From contig JAPFFF010000013.1 of NCBI GenBank assembly GCA_039105265.1, positions 2,852,001 through 2,916,000 of the forward strand: a stretch of 64,000 bases of DNA, given 5' to 3'. Shown piece after piece: positions 52,301 to 63,400 of the stretch. The notes below the pieces were generated by a model. That model did not search any database. It saw nothing but the letters and a program-made list of their open reading frames with translations, and was not told where the DNA came from. Made by a program: the position numbers and the translations under genes. Each line of letters begins with the position of its first letter. Within the stretch, counting starts at the first letter, position 1. The DNA is from Tritrichomonas musculus (lineage: Eukaryota; Parabasalia; Tritrichomonadida; Tritrichomonadidae).

Positions 52301-53874
52301 TTTGAGTCTGATTCGACTGGGGCATTTGAGTCTGATTCGACTGGGGCATTTGAGTCTGATTCGACTGGGGCATTTGAATCTGATTCGACTGGGGCATTTG
52401 AATCTGATTCGACTGGGGCATTTGAGTCTGATTCGACTGGGGCATTTGAATCTGATTCGACTGGGGCATTTGAGTCTGATTCGACTGGGGCATTTGAGTC
52501 TGATTCGACTGGGGCATTTGAGTCTGATTCGACTGGGGCATTTGAGTCTGATTCGACTGGGGCATTTGAGTCTGATTCGACTGGGGCATTTGAGTCTGAT
52601 TCGACTGGGGCATTTGAATCTGATTCGACTGGGGCATTTGAGTCTGATTCGACTGGGGCATTTGAGTCTGATTCGACTGGGGCATTTGAATCTGATTCGA
52701 CTGGGGCATTTGAGTCTGATTCGACTGGGGCATTTGAGTCTGATTCGACTGGGGCATTTGAATCTGATTCGACTGGGGCATTTGAGTCTGATTCGACTGG
52801 GGCATTTGAATCTGATTCGACTGGGGCATTTGAGTCTGATTCGACTGGGGCATTTGAGTCTGATTCGACTGGGGCATTTGAGTCTGATTCAACTGGGGCA
52901 TTTGAATCTGATTCGACTGGGGCATTTGAATCTGATTCAACTGGGGCATTTGAGTCTGATTCGACTGGGGCATTTGAGTCTGATTCGACTGGGGCATTTG
53001 AGTCTGATTCGACTGGGGCATTTGAGTCTGATTCGACTGGGGCATTTGAATCTGATTCAACTGGGGCATTTGAGTCTGATTCGACTGGGGCATTTGAATC
53101 TGATTCAACTGGGGCATTTGAGTCTGATTCGACTGGGGCATTTGAATCTGATTCGACTGGGGCATTTGAATCTGATTCGACTGGGGCATTTGAGTCTGAT
53201 TCGACTGGGGCATTTGAGTCTGATTCGACTGGGGCATTTGAGTCTGATTCGACTGGGGCATTTGAGTCTGATTCAACTGGGGCATTTGAGTCTGATTCGA
53301 CTGGGGCATTTGAGTCTGATTCGACTGGGGCATTTGAGTCTGATTCGACTGGGGCATTTGAGTCTGATTCGACTGGGGCATTTGAATCTGATTCGACTGG
53401 GGCATTTGAGTCTGATTCGACTGGGGCATTTGAGTCTGATTCGACTGGGGCATTTGAGTCTGATTCGACTGGGGCATTTGAGTCTGATTCAACTGGGGCA
53501 TTTGAGTCTGATTCGACTGGGGCATTTGAATCTGATTCGACTGGGGCATTTGAGTCTGATTCGACTGGGGCATTTGAGTCTGATTCAACTGGTGCATTTG
53601 AGTCTGATTCGACTGGGGCATTTGAGTCTGATTCGACTGGGGCATTTGAGTCTGATTCGACTGGGGCATTTGAATCTGATTCGACTGGGGCATTTGAATC
53701 TGATTCGACTGGGGCATTTGAGTCTGATTCGACTGGGGCATTTGAATCTGATTCGACTGGGGCATTTGAGTCTGATTCTACTGGGGCATTTGAATCTGAT
53801 TCGACTTGTGCATTTGAATCTGATTCAACTTCTGATGATAAAAATTTGATTAAATAAAAGATAATTAATAACAT
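49381..53874 (-). CDS. Repeat-bearing Cys-rich type I surface protein
   Basis: 1497 residues. A hydrophobic leader (MLLIIFYLIKFLSS) is followed by about 91 copies of ESDSNAPV (about 16-743), an acidic, Ser-rich, probably extended stalk. A Cys-rich region (about 750-1110) has repeated CxxC units such as CATCANGFILN and CxxCDDENETKCSGC. These resemble furin/VSP-like modules of protist surface proteins. A Pro-rich hinge (PPTPPPSVE), a beta-rich domain with Thr/Val repeats and a membrane span (GGAIAGIVIACVVVVAAIIA, about 1449-1477) come next. A 20-residue tail contains KKRNQ. Type I topology with a large ectodomain suggests a role in adhesion or immune display, which is inference. The initiator TCACTT precedes the ATG. 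Confidence 0.88.
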   Translation of the reverse strand: MLLIIFYLIKFLSSEVESDSNAQVESDSNAPVESDSNAPVESDSNAPVESDSNAPVESDSNAPVESDSNAPVESDSNAPVESDSNAPVESDSNAPVESDSNAPVESDSNAPVESDSNAPVESDSNAPVESDSNAPVESDSNAPVESDSNAPVESDSNAPVESDSNAPVESDSNAPVESDSNAPVESDSNAPVESDSNAPVESDSNAPVESDSNAPVESDSNAPVESDSNAPVESDSNAPVESDSNAPVESDSNAPVESDSNAPVESDSNAPVESDSNAPVESDSNAPVESDSNAPVESDSNAPVESDSNAPVESDSNAPVESDSNAPVESDSNAPVESDSNAPVESDSNAPVESDSNAPVESDSNAPVESDSNAPVESDSNAPVESDSNAPVESDSNAPVESDSNAPVESDSNAPVESDSNAPVESDSNAPVESDSNAPVESDSNAPVESDSNAPVESDSNAPVESDSNAPVESDSNAPVESDSNAPVESDSNAPVESDSNAPVESDSNAPVESDSNAPVESDSNAPVESDSNAPVESDSNAPVESDSNAPVESDSNAPVESDSNAPVESDSNAPVESDSNAPVESDSNAPVESDSNAPVESDSNAPVESDSNAPVESDSNAPVESDSNAPVESDSNAPVESDSNAPVESDSNAPVESDSNAPVESDSNAPVESDSNAPVESDSNAPVESDSNAPVESDSNAPVESDSNAPVESDSNAPVESDSNAPVESDSNAPVESDSNTPEQPTPYPPNYCVTLYPTACLTCDSANPMFCATCANGFILNTSSHLCDKKPSVPHCTDVVEHCIICDDENETKCSGCEDKYHLNPISGQCEIPKCNQEVSNCEECNVTDPSFCVKCRSGYGKLSQTSAICSLQCDDSEKQGQVCPPKCNIQNCTECTRENNRAVCATCQDGFKSSDDRKACLLMDCQDSKLVGCLECNSTDIAKCGKCADHFVLKDGKCECDSQNGYTLDDDICKSQEQMSCFTKHPNCYLCSNAETCSECDLGYTLSEGACNPTDCSSIPNCTTCANKDGQLICTLCQGDFHVSYEGKCVIPTEMACTTEVTGCINCSNINPTFCVTCDATKFYTARGGRCVCIDGYDLVDGVCMEPIKPVAPPTPPPSVEISDDLFADGVTSTSQNITFKDDNTYDNTKVYTMTIQQETDLVVVPQKLEKVEFAISERAESDPPLVIKTEKTTDVTLTVSNTAKVAVPTESQNIDITGKGEVQLSSANAGATPPEKIELGKLIPSADPESEEATGITLKSDVKEIIVEEVQIFGKTFLNGLEDGTTICKNLNIEGGADFVPKHVSLETVKIGLLSVLDLSQPNTITENTEFQVYYNRTVDEDQYPIRVKRPSGGSFPDFSKARRIIINTIAAGLQLTEIGDTFTLAHFEDEANNMTANYLACEELRGKYRQTDSDFGNENCFNGTNYVNLRAEKVEHKKDDDDKGLSGGAIAGIVIACVVVVAAIIALLVYFLVIKKRNQSTTSTQGDSSIAI
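51645..53830 (-). repeat. 24-bp minisatellite, about 91 copies, coding
   Basis: The unit is 24 bp (eight codons) and nearly perfect. By eye only two positions vary along most of the array: the third base of the Val codon (GTC/GTT) and of the Asp codon (GAC/GAT). Both are synonymous. The edge copies carry the few amino-acid changes (SNAQ at the start, SNTP at the end). Because 24 is a multiple of three, other frames are also open; these are artefacts. Confidence 0.95.
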
Positions 53875-53881
53875 AAAAAAA

Positions 53882-53887
53882 AAGTGA
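53882..53887 (-). promoter_or_regulatory. Initiator element (Inr) TCACTT
   Basis: TCACTT followed by a T-run and ATG at 53874; the 5' UTR would be about 11 bases. Confidence 0.5.
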
Positions 53888-54179
53888 ATAAAAAATCAAT
53901 ATTATTAATAATTAATTATTCTTAAATATTATTAAATAATTAATTATTCATAATTATTTTTTTGAAAAAAATAAAATATAATTAAATAATAATAAAAATT
54001 TAATAATTAATAAAAATTTAATATTAATAAAAATTAAATATTATTAAATTATGATGCTAATATAGACATTGGTGTAATAATATTATGTTCTAACTTCTAT
54101 ATGATTGATCAAATTAGAAACTAAGTTTTACAATCATTCTTTTTTTATTTGATATATTAATTAGATAAATATATTACGA
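53888..54179. other. A+T-rich region between surface gene and satellite
   Basis: Dominated by AATTAATTA-type sequence, apparently grading into the satellite. No gene. Confidence 0.5.
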
Positions 54180-55630
54180 AATGTTATTAATTAATTAATT
54201 ATTATTTATTATTTATTTATTATTAATTATTTATTTATTATTAATTATTTATTTATTATTAATTATTTATTTATTATTTATTTATTTATTATTATTTATT
54301 TATTTATTTATTAATTATTTATTTATTATTAATTATTTATTTATTATTAATTATTTATTTATTATTAATTATTTATTTATTATTAATTATTTATTTATTA
54401 TTATTTATTTATTATTAATTATTTATTAATTATTTATTAATTAATTATTTATTTATTTATTGATTATTTATTTATTAATAATTATTTATTTTTTATTAAT
54501 TATTTATTTATTATAAATTATTTATTTATTATAAATTATTTATTTATTATAAATTATTTATTTATTATAAATTATTTATTTATTATAAATTATTTATTTA
54601 TTTATAAATTATTTATTTATTATAAATTATTTATTTATTATTAATTATTTATTTATTATTATTTATTTATTTATTATTAATTATTTATTTATTATTATTA
54701 ATTAATTAATTATTAATTATTTATTTATTATTAATTATTGATTTATTATTAATTAATTTATTATTATTAATAATTTATTATTAATTTATTATTGATTATT
54801 TATTTATTTTTAATTATTTATTATTAATTATTTATTTATTATTAATTATTTATTTATTATTAATTATTTATTTATTATTAATTATTTATTTATTTATTAT
54901 TAATTATTTATTTATTATTAATTATTTATTTATTATTAATTATTTATTTTTTATTAATTATTTATTTATTATTAATTATTTATTTATTATTAATTATTTA
55001 TTTATTATTAATTATTTATTTATTATTAATTATTTATTTATTATTAATTATTTATTTATTATTAATTATTTATTTTTTATTAATTATTTATTTATTATTA
55101 ATTATTTATTTATTATTAATTATTTATTTATTATTAATTAATTATTTATTTATTATTAATTATTTATTTATTATTAATTATTTATTTATTATTAATTATT
55201 TATTTATTATTAATTATTTATTTATTATTAATTATTTATTTATTATTAATTATTTATTTATTATTAATTATTTATTTATTATTAATTATTTATTTATTAT
55301 TAATTATTTATTTATTATTAATTATTTATTTTTTATTAATTATTTATTTATTATTAATTATTTATTTATTATTAATTATTTATTTTTTATTAATTATTTA
55401 TTTATTATTAATTATTTATTTATTATTAATTATTTATTTATTATTAATTAATTATTTATTTATTATTAATTATTTATTTATTATTAATTATTTATTTATT
55501 ATTAATTATTTATTTATTATTAATTATTTATTTATTATTAATTATTTATTTATTATTAATTATTTATTTATTATTAATTATTTATTTATTATTAATTATT
55601 TATTTATTATTAATTATTTATTTATTATTA
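54180..55630. repeat. 18-bp A+T satellite (TTATTAATTATTTATTTA)
   Basis: A tandem array of an 18-bp unit made only of A and T, about 1.4 kb, more regular to the right. Variants such as TTTTTTATTAATT recur, and a block around 55071 is repeated about 310 bp later at 55381, showing higher-order duplication. No coding potential. Confidence 0.9.
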
Positions 55631-55689
55631 ATACTATATTTATACGAAAACATATATATGAAAAAATTAATTTTTTATTATACAATTTA

Positions 55690-56005
55690 GTCGTGAATGA
55701 ATTAATCGTATGCTATTTGAGAATAGTGATTAGAGAATGGTAATTTGAAAATAGCAATCTGAAGGAATTAAGCCGAAACATGTGATCTAAGAGCAATAAT
55801 ATGAGAGCTGTGATATGAATATAAGGACCTGAGAATAACAACCTGAGAATGGAGATTTAAAAGTAGCAATCTGCGAATAACATTTTGAGAGCAAGTAATC
55901 TGAGAATAAATGGCGTGAGAATAAGTAATCTGTGGATAACAACTTGAGAATAACAATCTGAAAATGATAATTTGGAAATTGCAATCTGAGATTAGTAATC
56001 TTCTT
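55690..56005. repeat. Degenerate 15-bp tandem repeat (AATCTGAGAATAACA)
   Basis: About 20 diverged copies of a 15-base unit whose core is CTGAGAATAA. Periodicity is clearest at 55825-55960. Short ORFs here are products of the period. Confidence 0.7.
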
Positions 56006-56901
56006 AAATAAATCTAATAAAAGCTATCTGGTATTAGAAAAAATAAAAGTTAACCTGAATATAACGATAGTAAGATCACCGAAATGCTTCTTTACGGTCT
56101 TAATATTTAAAATGGCGCCAAAGTAATTGAAAATACTTACTGTTCTATTCAAAAATAAAAATGGTTGATGATTGAAAAAGTTTAAAATATTTGTTCTCAA
56201 AAAGTGGATGAAGTATATTTGTTATCAAAAAAGTGGACACCTTGCTGGTTAGGTAACTAGCAAGCCTTGCCAGAAAATATTACTCTTACATTTATTGTCT
56301 AATATTATTTGAAAATTTTACAGCTCGAAATTATTACTGTTGCGTCATTTTACAGTAATAAGCAAATAAAAGAAGAATTTGAAAATTTTCAAAAAATTTA
56401 AAAAATTTAATATTTAAATTTTTAAGGGTGTAGTTTATTTTTCAATATCTCAGCATCTACTTTATGCTAAAAAGTTTTGTTCATATATTTATGATCAGTA
56501 TCACTTGTATATTATTTTTTTGATTTGCAAAATTAGTTTTTTGAAAATATTAATATCACAATATCTAATTACTACTTTTTTTAAAATTCGAATATGAGTA
56601 AAAAAATAAGATATTTAGATCATAATTTATAAATACTCTTATTTTTCAAGTTCATTCTATATCAGGTCCGATGATCTATTCCATTTTAAATTTGAATGAA
56701 AAGATATTCAATCGTTAAAAAACTCGAATAATAGAGATATTGCTTATTCCATCCGTAACTTTTTATTCTATAGCATAGATATTATATGGTTTGATTTTAA
56801 TTGGAAAATATTTCGAATTGAATGACTACATACATTTTGAAATTTCTATACATTTTCGAGTGATTTCAAATTGCAGTAATAAGAAGACAAAAAATTGAAT
56901 G
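56006..56901. other. Intergenic A+T-rich DNA
   Basis: TCAAAAAGT motif at 56196 and a related CAAAAAAGTGG soon after. No gene seen. Confidence 0.5.
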
Positions 56902-57880
56902 GGCCTGCAGTAACCCTTCGGCGGTTTTGTAAACTACGGCGACATCACCTATTTTTAAATAGTTTATGCCGATTTTTGGAATTACGGCGCATGGAGTTGA
57001 AAATATGGCATATAAAAAAAGGTAACTTTTTCAAATAATAAATGATCATGTTAAAACTTTTTGAATATTTGCTTTGAATACTTTATATTATAAACTAAGT
57101 TTTTTAATTATTACCTTATTCACAAAAAAATTGAGAGTTTTTAATTCAAATTTTCTATGAGTCTTCAGAAAGTAGGACGATAAGTAGGGACAAATTATTT
57201 TTTTTAAAATACCATATCTTTCAATTTTGAGAAGATGAAAATAAAAAAAAAGAATATAAAAAAGTTTTTCATTCAGGAAAAATACCTTTTAAATAGCTTT
57301 GGGAGCCTTTGAGGGCTAAACCCAATTGGTTAAGGTAATAGCGGGAGCCTCGACCTGAAATGAATGAAGGTATTCATGCCTTAATAACTTAAAAAAAAAA
57401 TATTTAGCTTTATTCAAATTTGAGAGGACGATAAGAAGGGACAAATTAAAAAACTTAGTTTATATAAAAAATTCTTTTTAATAAACTAAACCAATTTATT
57501 AGAGAAATTAATCTCACTTGCATATGGTTGTCCTTGCAGTTATATAAGTTGATTTTATTCAACATGAGCATAACATTATTTACTCAAATCATCTTCGCCT
57601 GCTCAAATCAATTATCCAATTTCAATCTCATAACTTTTTCAGAAGACTGAAGAGTCTCCTCCATTTATTATCAAACGTGTAATAAAAAATTACTAATAAG
57701 TAATTATATTAATTGAATTTAAAAGATTTTGAAAAAATAATATAATTTAATTTCTTCTCAAAATCGACCAAATAAAATACGGCAATTGAATAGAGGGTTT
57801 TCGGCAAAATTACGGATTTGACAACGGCACTCTCCAACTACGGCCTACGGCCGTAAGGGTTAGGCCTGCAGTAGTAATTC
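56902..57880. mobile_element. Possible 1-kb element with GGCCTGCAGTAACCC ends
   Basis: G+C-rich ends in inverted orientation: left GGCCTGCAGTAACCCTTCGG at about 56903, right CCGTAAGGGTTAGGCCTGCA at about 57850-57869. The right end also forms a hairpin TACGGCC-TAC-GGCCGTA. Homology is short and imperfect. The interior is non-coding. Family unknown. Confidence 0.35.
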
Positions 57881-57944
57881 CGAGCTGTAGAAAATTTGGA
57901 ATAATTAAAATAGAAAAATTATTTAATAAATCTATATAATAATA

Positions 57945-58825
57945 CAGCTGTTTAGGAAATATAATTTTTTTTTTAGGAAATAAATTTTTTTTTGTTAGAA
58001 AATAGTTTAGCAACGATCATTTTGCATTCAATTTTCAATATAATAAAATACGATTTTTTTAGAGAACAAAGGAGTATGAACTTTATTTTATTATTAAAAA
58101 TAGTTATATATCTAATAATAAATATAACTATGATGATTAATTTAATAAAGAATGTTCTAAGATACTTAAAATATTAGATTTTCATAAAATTTTATTTTTC
58201 TATTTAAAAAGCTGATGTATGCTTAATTAAACATCATAAAATATTCATTTTTTAAGTTTTGCTAATATTTATTGAAAAAATAATAATTAGATAAAATTAG
58301 AAGAAAAAATGGAACAACAAGGCAAACAAGCATAATAATAAATTATAAAATGTTCAAATATGAAAGTGTAATATATCTGTTTTTTAAAATAGGTAATATT
58401 AGTATTAAATTTAAAAAAAAATCTAGAACTGTTCTCATTCACTTGGAAAAATTATCAGATATAATGATAAAAAAGTTTTATAGTCACATCAATATGAAAA
58501 TATGATCAATCTTCAAAGATGAAATATTGTTGAAATATTTGAAGTTTTCTAAAAAATTGATGTAAAAGCTTCATTCTTCTTTCACAATCTGAAATATCGG
58601 TATACATTCATTTGAAACAAGATTTTTTTGAAATTATTCTTCTTATGCATAGAAATATTATATCTTAACTTTAAAAAAATTTACAGAATTGAATACAAAA
58701 TGATCGTTGCTAATTATTTTCCTAAAAAAAAAATTTTATTTCCTAAAAAATTTATCGGCTTTGTAAACCATTCAAATTTTACTATTTTATTTCCAAAAAA
58801 AAATTTTTTATTTCCTAAACGGCTG
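57945..58825. mobile_element. 881-bp element with long terminal inverted repeats
   Basis: The left arm 57945-58035 and right arm 58686-58825 are inverted copies. Both begin CAGC-T/C-GTTTAGGAAAT, carry T-runs separated by TTAGGAAATA, and end with TTAGCAACGATCATTTTG and ATTCAATT. The right arm is about 50 bp longer. The interior is A+T-rich with no recognised gene. No target duplication is obvious. A MITE or solo non-autonomous DNA element is likely. Confidence 0.7.
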
Positions 58826-59216
58826 CACTAGTGCAACGAGCTCTGTTGGTGCATGGTGTTATTATGCTCATGCATCGAGATTTCCTGCAGCTGTATTGTA
58901 ATAATCTATTGGATCATTGAGTTATTCTGATAATGAATCGAGCTATTCTGCTGGCGGATCTAGATATTTCGCCAGTGAATCGAGATATTTTGCTAGTAAA
59001 ACTAGATGCTCTGCTTATGCATGTGCTATTCTAGAGATGTTTCCAAAATGTAGAATCGAAACATTCTGTTGACTCATTTAGATGGTGCATGATGCTATTC
59101 TGCTTGCGAATCGAGATATTCTATTGCCTTATCGTGCTATTCTGCTAATGCATCAGTCATTCTACTGGTTCGTTGAGATATTATGCTGGTACATCAAGTT
59201 CTTGTGCTGGTGTATA
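58816..59216. repeat. Degenerate 21-bp tandem repeat (GAATCGAGATATTCTGCTGGT)
   Basis: About 19 diverged copies of a unit with the cores ATCGAGATATTC and TGCTGGTGCAT. The array begins at the right end of the 57945-58825 element. No ORF. Confidence 0.65.
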
Positions 59217-59651
59217 TGTAAATAAGCTAAAATTAAATTTGGGGAGTAATCGAGTCCAATTGTCTTTTCTTTGAATTTGAAGAGGAGATAACAAAAGTTC
59301 CAATTATTCTTATTACCAATTTCAAATATCCTTCAATATTTCTATGAACACTAATAATATATTATATGAGTTATTTCAAAACAAATTATATATTTAGGTT
59401 TATTTGAAAAAAGCTTTCAATCTGTGCGGTCAATTTTGTGAGTTCTCAAATTGCATCAAAATATGAAAAATCGGTTTTACCATCGATCCACTTTTTGAAG
59501 GAAACTTTCTCTCAATTTTAATAAAAATATTGAGAGATGTATTCAATATTTGAATGTATTCAAAAAACTTTTCATCAAAAAGTTGATATCGTCATCTTTT
59601 CAAAAAGTTCGATATACGTTAATTAGCATATTGCGCGGTATTTTTATAAAG
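59217..59651. other. Intergenic A+T-rich DNA
   Basis: TCAAAAAGT motifs at 59490 (reverse), 59575 and 59600. No gene. Confidence 0.5.
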
Positions 59652-60423
59652 AAGATGACGAAGTTCATAAACAGAATTAAATGAGATACGGAATTACAAG
59701 AAGACGGGGCACAGAAACAAAAGAAGACTAGATACAGATTCAGATGTAGATGAGATACAGATTCAGATGAAGATGAGGTACAGATTTAGGTGAAGATGAG
59801 GTTCAGATTCAGGTGAAGATGAGGTTCAGATTCAGAAGAATACGAAATACAGATTCAGAAGAATACAAGATACAGATTCAGATGAAGATGAGGTACAGAT
59901 TTAGGTGAAGATGAGGTTCAGATTCAGAAGAATACGAAATACAGATGAAGATGAGATTCAGATTCAGATGAGGTACAGATTAAGATGAAGATGAGATACA
60001 GATTCAGATGAAGACGAAATACAGATTCAGAAGAATACAAGATACAGATTCAGGTGAAGATGAGGTACATATTAAGATGAAGATGAGGTTCAGATTCAGA
60101 AGAATACGAAATACAGATTCAGATTCAAATGAGGTACATATTAAGATGAAGATGAGGTTCAGATTCAGAAGAATACGAAATACAGATGAAGATGAGATTC
60201 AGATTCAGATGAAGACGAAATACAGATTCAGAAGAATACAAGATACAGTTTCAGGTGAAGATGAGGTACAGATTCAGAAGAATACAAGATACAGATTCAG
60301 ATGAAGATGAGGTACAGATTCAGAAGAATACAAGATATAGATTCAGAAGAATAAAAGATACTGATTCAGATGAAGACGAAGTATAAATTTTGTCTGAAGT
60401 TCGTTTATGAACTTCGTCATCTT
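59652..60423. mobile_element. Minisatellite bracketed by a perfect 21-bp inverted repeat
   Basis: The sequence starting AAGATGACGAAGTTCATAAA at 59652-59672 recurs as its exact reverse complement at 60403-60423. The interior is an irregular array built from GATACAGATTCAG, ATGAAGATGAG and GAAGAATACAAG, about 700 bp. No gene is supported; the ORF inside reads as the repeat. The layout suggests a DNA element whose interior expanded as a minisatellite. Confidence 0.65.
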
Positions 60424-63400
60424 ATATGGCTCGCCACAGAAAATGCTTAATTTATTGATTTTTCTTTTTTTTTATAAACTTTTTCTCTTTTTAGTTAGAA
60501 TTTATATTTTTATTCATTTTTTTCTTGACTTTGCTACTAAGAGATTGAAATCGTAAAATGACGATTTATATATATCTTTTTTCATATAATTTTTTTACGT
60601 TTTTTATTTATTATTTGTGTTATATTTATATAATTTCTGTTTTTCTTTATACTATTATCTTTTTTTATGAAGATATTTTAATTTTAATATGAACTTTTTC
60701 AATGAAATAAATTTGAATGAAAAAAAAATCTCTCAATAATTCTTAGGATTTTAAATTTTTGTACTTAACATCTCCACTTTTTAAGAATATAAACCATTCA
60801 ATAAGTGAACCGATGAAAAATCCGATTGCCCTCAAAATATTACAAAATGGATATTTTTAATTAATATAAAATTATCTTAACTCACATTAAATATATAAAT
60901 TATTTATTTGATAAATAGGAAAAATATAATACATATAAAATTATAATAGCATGTAATATCATATAAATCATTATATTTTATGGGATAATTAACTTATATT
61001 CTTTTATAGCGAATTCAAAGGCATTCAAAAGTTTTTAGCAAAGAAAATTTGAAATCAAGATGCCATTTTATTGAGGCATTCTCAATTTAGGACCAAATAT
61101 TCATATAAAAATTCAATTTTTAATAAATTTTTGTATAAAATACTTAACTGCAATTGAAATTTTATATCAAAAATTGAATTGTTTTTACTATCATTCTGAA
61201 AAACTAATGGTGATATGAAACCATAAATCGCATATCAAATAAAAAAAATTGGAATCCTGTTGCAAATATAAATGATTCTGATGAAATTCAGTCTGAATTT
61301 GCATAAATGAAAAGTATTTACAATATTCAAATTTTAAAAAAAAAAAAAGCTTAAACTTCAAAAAAATAATAGATGCCAGTAACTACCAATCATAATATTG
61401 AAATGGATTAATATTTTTTTCAGGTATAAATTTTTATAATTTCACGAGAATTTTATTTTTTTGTCTTTTTATTAGCTTTTTAGAATAAGTTCAACTTTTA
61501 AACTGAATATAACGAATGCCGCTATAAAAAAAAAAAAATAATCAGAAAAAAAATATTTAAAAAAGTTAAATATTTTCAAATATAGGCCAGGGGTTTCAGA
61601 TAGCAAATAGTAATAGACAAACAAAAAAGTTTAGGCTGACGCTTTTTTATGAAAAAAGCTGTAAAAAATTTTAATACCCTTTTTTATTAAAAAATAAGGA
61701 AATTGGTAGTAGTCACTTCAAATGTAAAGTATTTGATTTAAGATATCGTCCTTTAAGCTTTTATAAGTAAAATAAGGAATGGCAACTACTAATTTCTTAA
61801 CATTGAAATTGCAGGTTGTGGAATTGAAAGCATTCAAATCCCAAAAATAAAGTACATTATTAAAGATCCTATCCTTAAGCTTCTGTTGACAGTTCATGAA
61901 TTGGTCATCATCATGCAATTAACAAGATCTTATATATCTTAATTAATAACACTGTAATAACTTTGCTTTCCTAAGTTTCCATTTAGCATAATTGGGTTGA
62001 CTTTTAAATTATAAAAAATAGCAATACTGAGGAGATTATCTATAAAAGTATCAGTAAGTTCTGAAAAAAAAATTCTTTGTATTACTAAATAAATTGAGCT
62101 CTTTTTTCTGTTGTATTTCTAAATAAGTTTGGGTAATTATTCAGGTAGCAAAGTAATTTCAATTTCACTAAATACAGGTCAAATAAGAAAAATCTCGCAA
62201 AGCATTAAAAGCGAATCGAATGAGCATGCTTGGTAATATCGTTCTTAGGAATCTAAATGCGGCCGTATTTTTTTAAATATGCTGAGATTTTCAAATCAGT
62301 TATATTTTGGTCAAATATTAATTAATGAATATATTTATCTTTTTGATTCTCTATTATTTTTATATAAAAATTAAATTTTAAATAATAATAAATTAATAAA
62401 TAAATAATAAATTATTGAAAAATAATTATAAATATTAAATAATAATATATTTATATAAATATTAAAAAATAATAATAATATTTAATTTAAATAATTTAAA
62501 TATTTATTTCAAATAATTTAAATATTAAATATTAAATTATTTGAGTATTATATTTAATACTGAAAATAAATGTTATTTTATTTAGGTATATTTGTTTTTC
62601 CATATATAAAGTTATTTTATAAAATAGAGTATTTAATTTTTCAGTAAAAAATTGAGTTTTATAATTAAAATACATTTTGGAAATATCTTATTAAATAATT
62701 ATATAAAAATTAATATTATATATTTTATATATATTATATAAAAACTTATATTTTTTATTTAATTAATTAAAATGTTATTATTAAATATTAATGCAATAAT
62801 TGAATTTTAAAAAAAAACTATAAATCTTATAAATAAATTATTAATTATCAATTTCTAATATATTATATTTTACATTATAATTTGTTAAAATACTAAACTA
62901 ATATTAGATCTAAGATATCAGTGCCTTAAGGCTTTGCTACATTCAAAAAATTCTGATTAGGTATGTTATTTTGATAATCGTTATCAGAATGGCCTTTATT
63001 AGGCTTGATAATTGATTAAACGCCAACAAAACAAGTGCATATAACGCAGTGAACTAGTGCGAAGACGAGCAAATACGGGCAATCAGCTAAGTCAGCACTA
63101 ACTTCAAAACGAACTGATACGAATCTCTTTGATTACATATCACAAATGAAATTATTACCGAATACAACGCCATCTTATTATATTGATAAACGAAAACTTT
63201 GCGCATGGCTAACTAGAACAAAGTCAATCACAATGAAGGCTTAAAGATGTAGAAGTCAAAGATAGAGTTATTAGAGAAAGAATTAACTATTAATATGAAT
63301 ATTTGAACTGGTGTAAAGGCGAAGTAGGCCAATGTGAATGCTTAAATTGACAAAAACTTATTCAATTTAACATTGAATCCATTATTAGCAAATCATTATT

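Noticed and set aside
51528-53849. Very long ORFs (over 700 codons) on both strands across the 24-bp array
   Set aside because: The period is a multiple of three without stops, so several frames stay open. Only the frame that continues into the leader and Cys-rich domain is a gene.
51645-55630. CRISPR-like arrays
   Set aside because: Repeats are directly contiguous with no unique spacers, and the genome is eukaryotic.
57303-57362. tRNA-like block with GGGAGCC repeats and AATTGGTTAAGG
   Set aside because: Looks like a D arm and an inverted B box but no cloverleaf forms on either strand.
60008-60304. 98-codon ORF in the minisatellite
   Set aside because: Simply the translated repeat unit.
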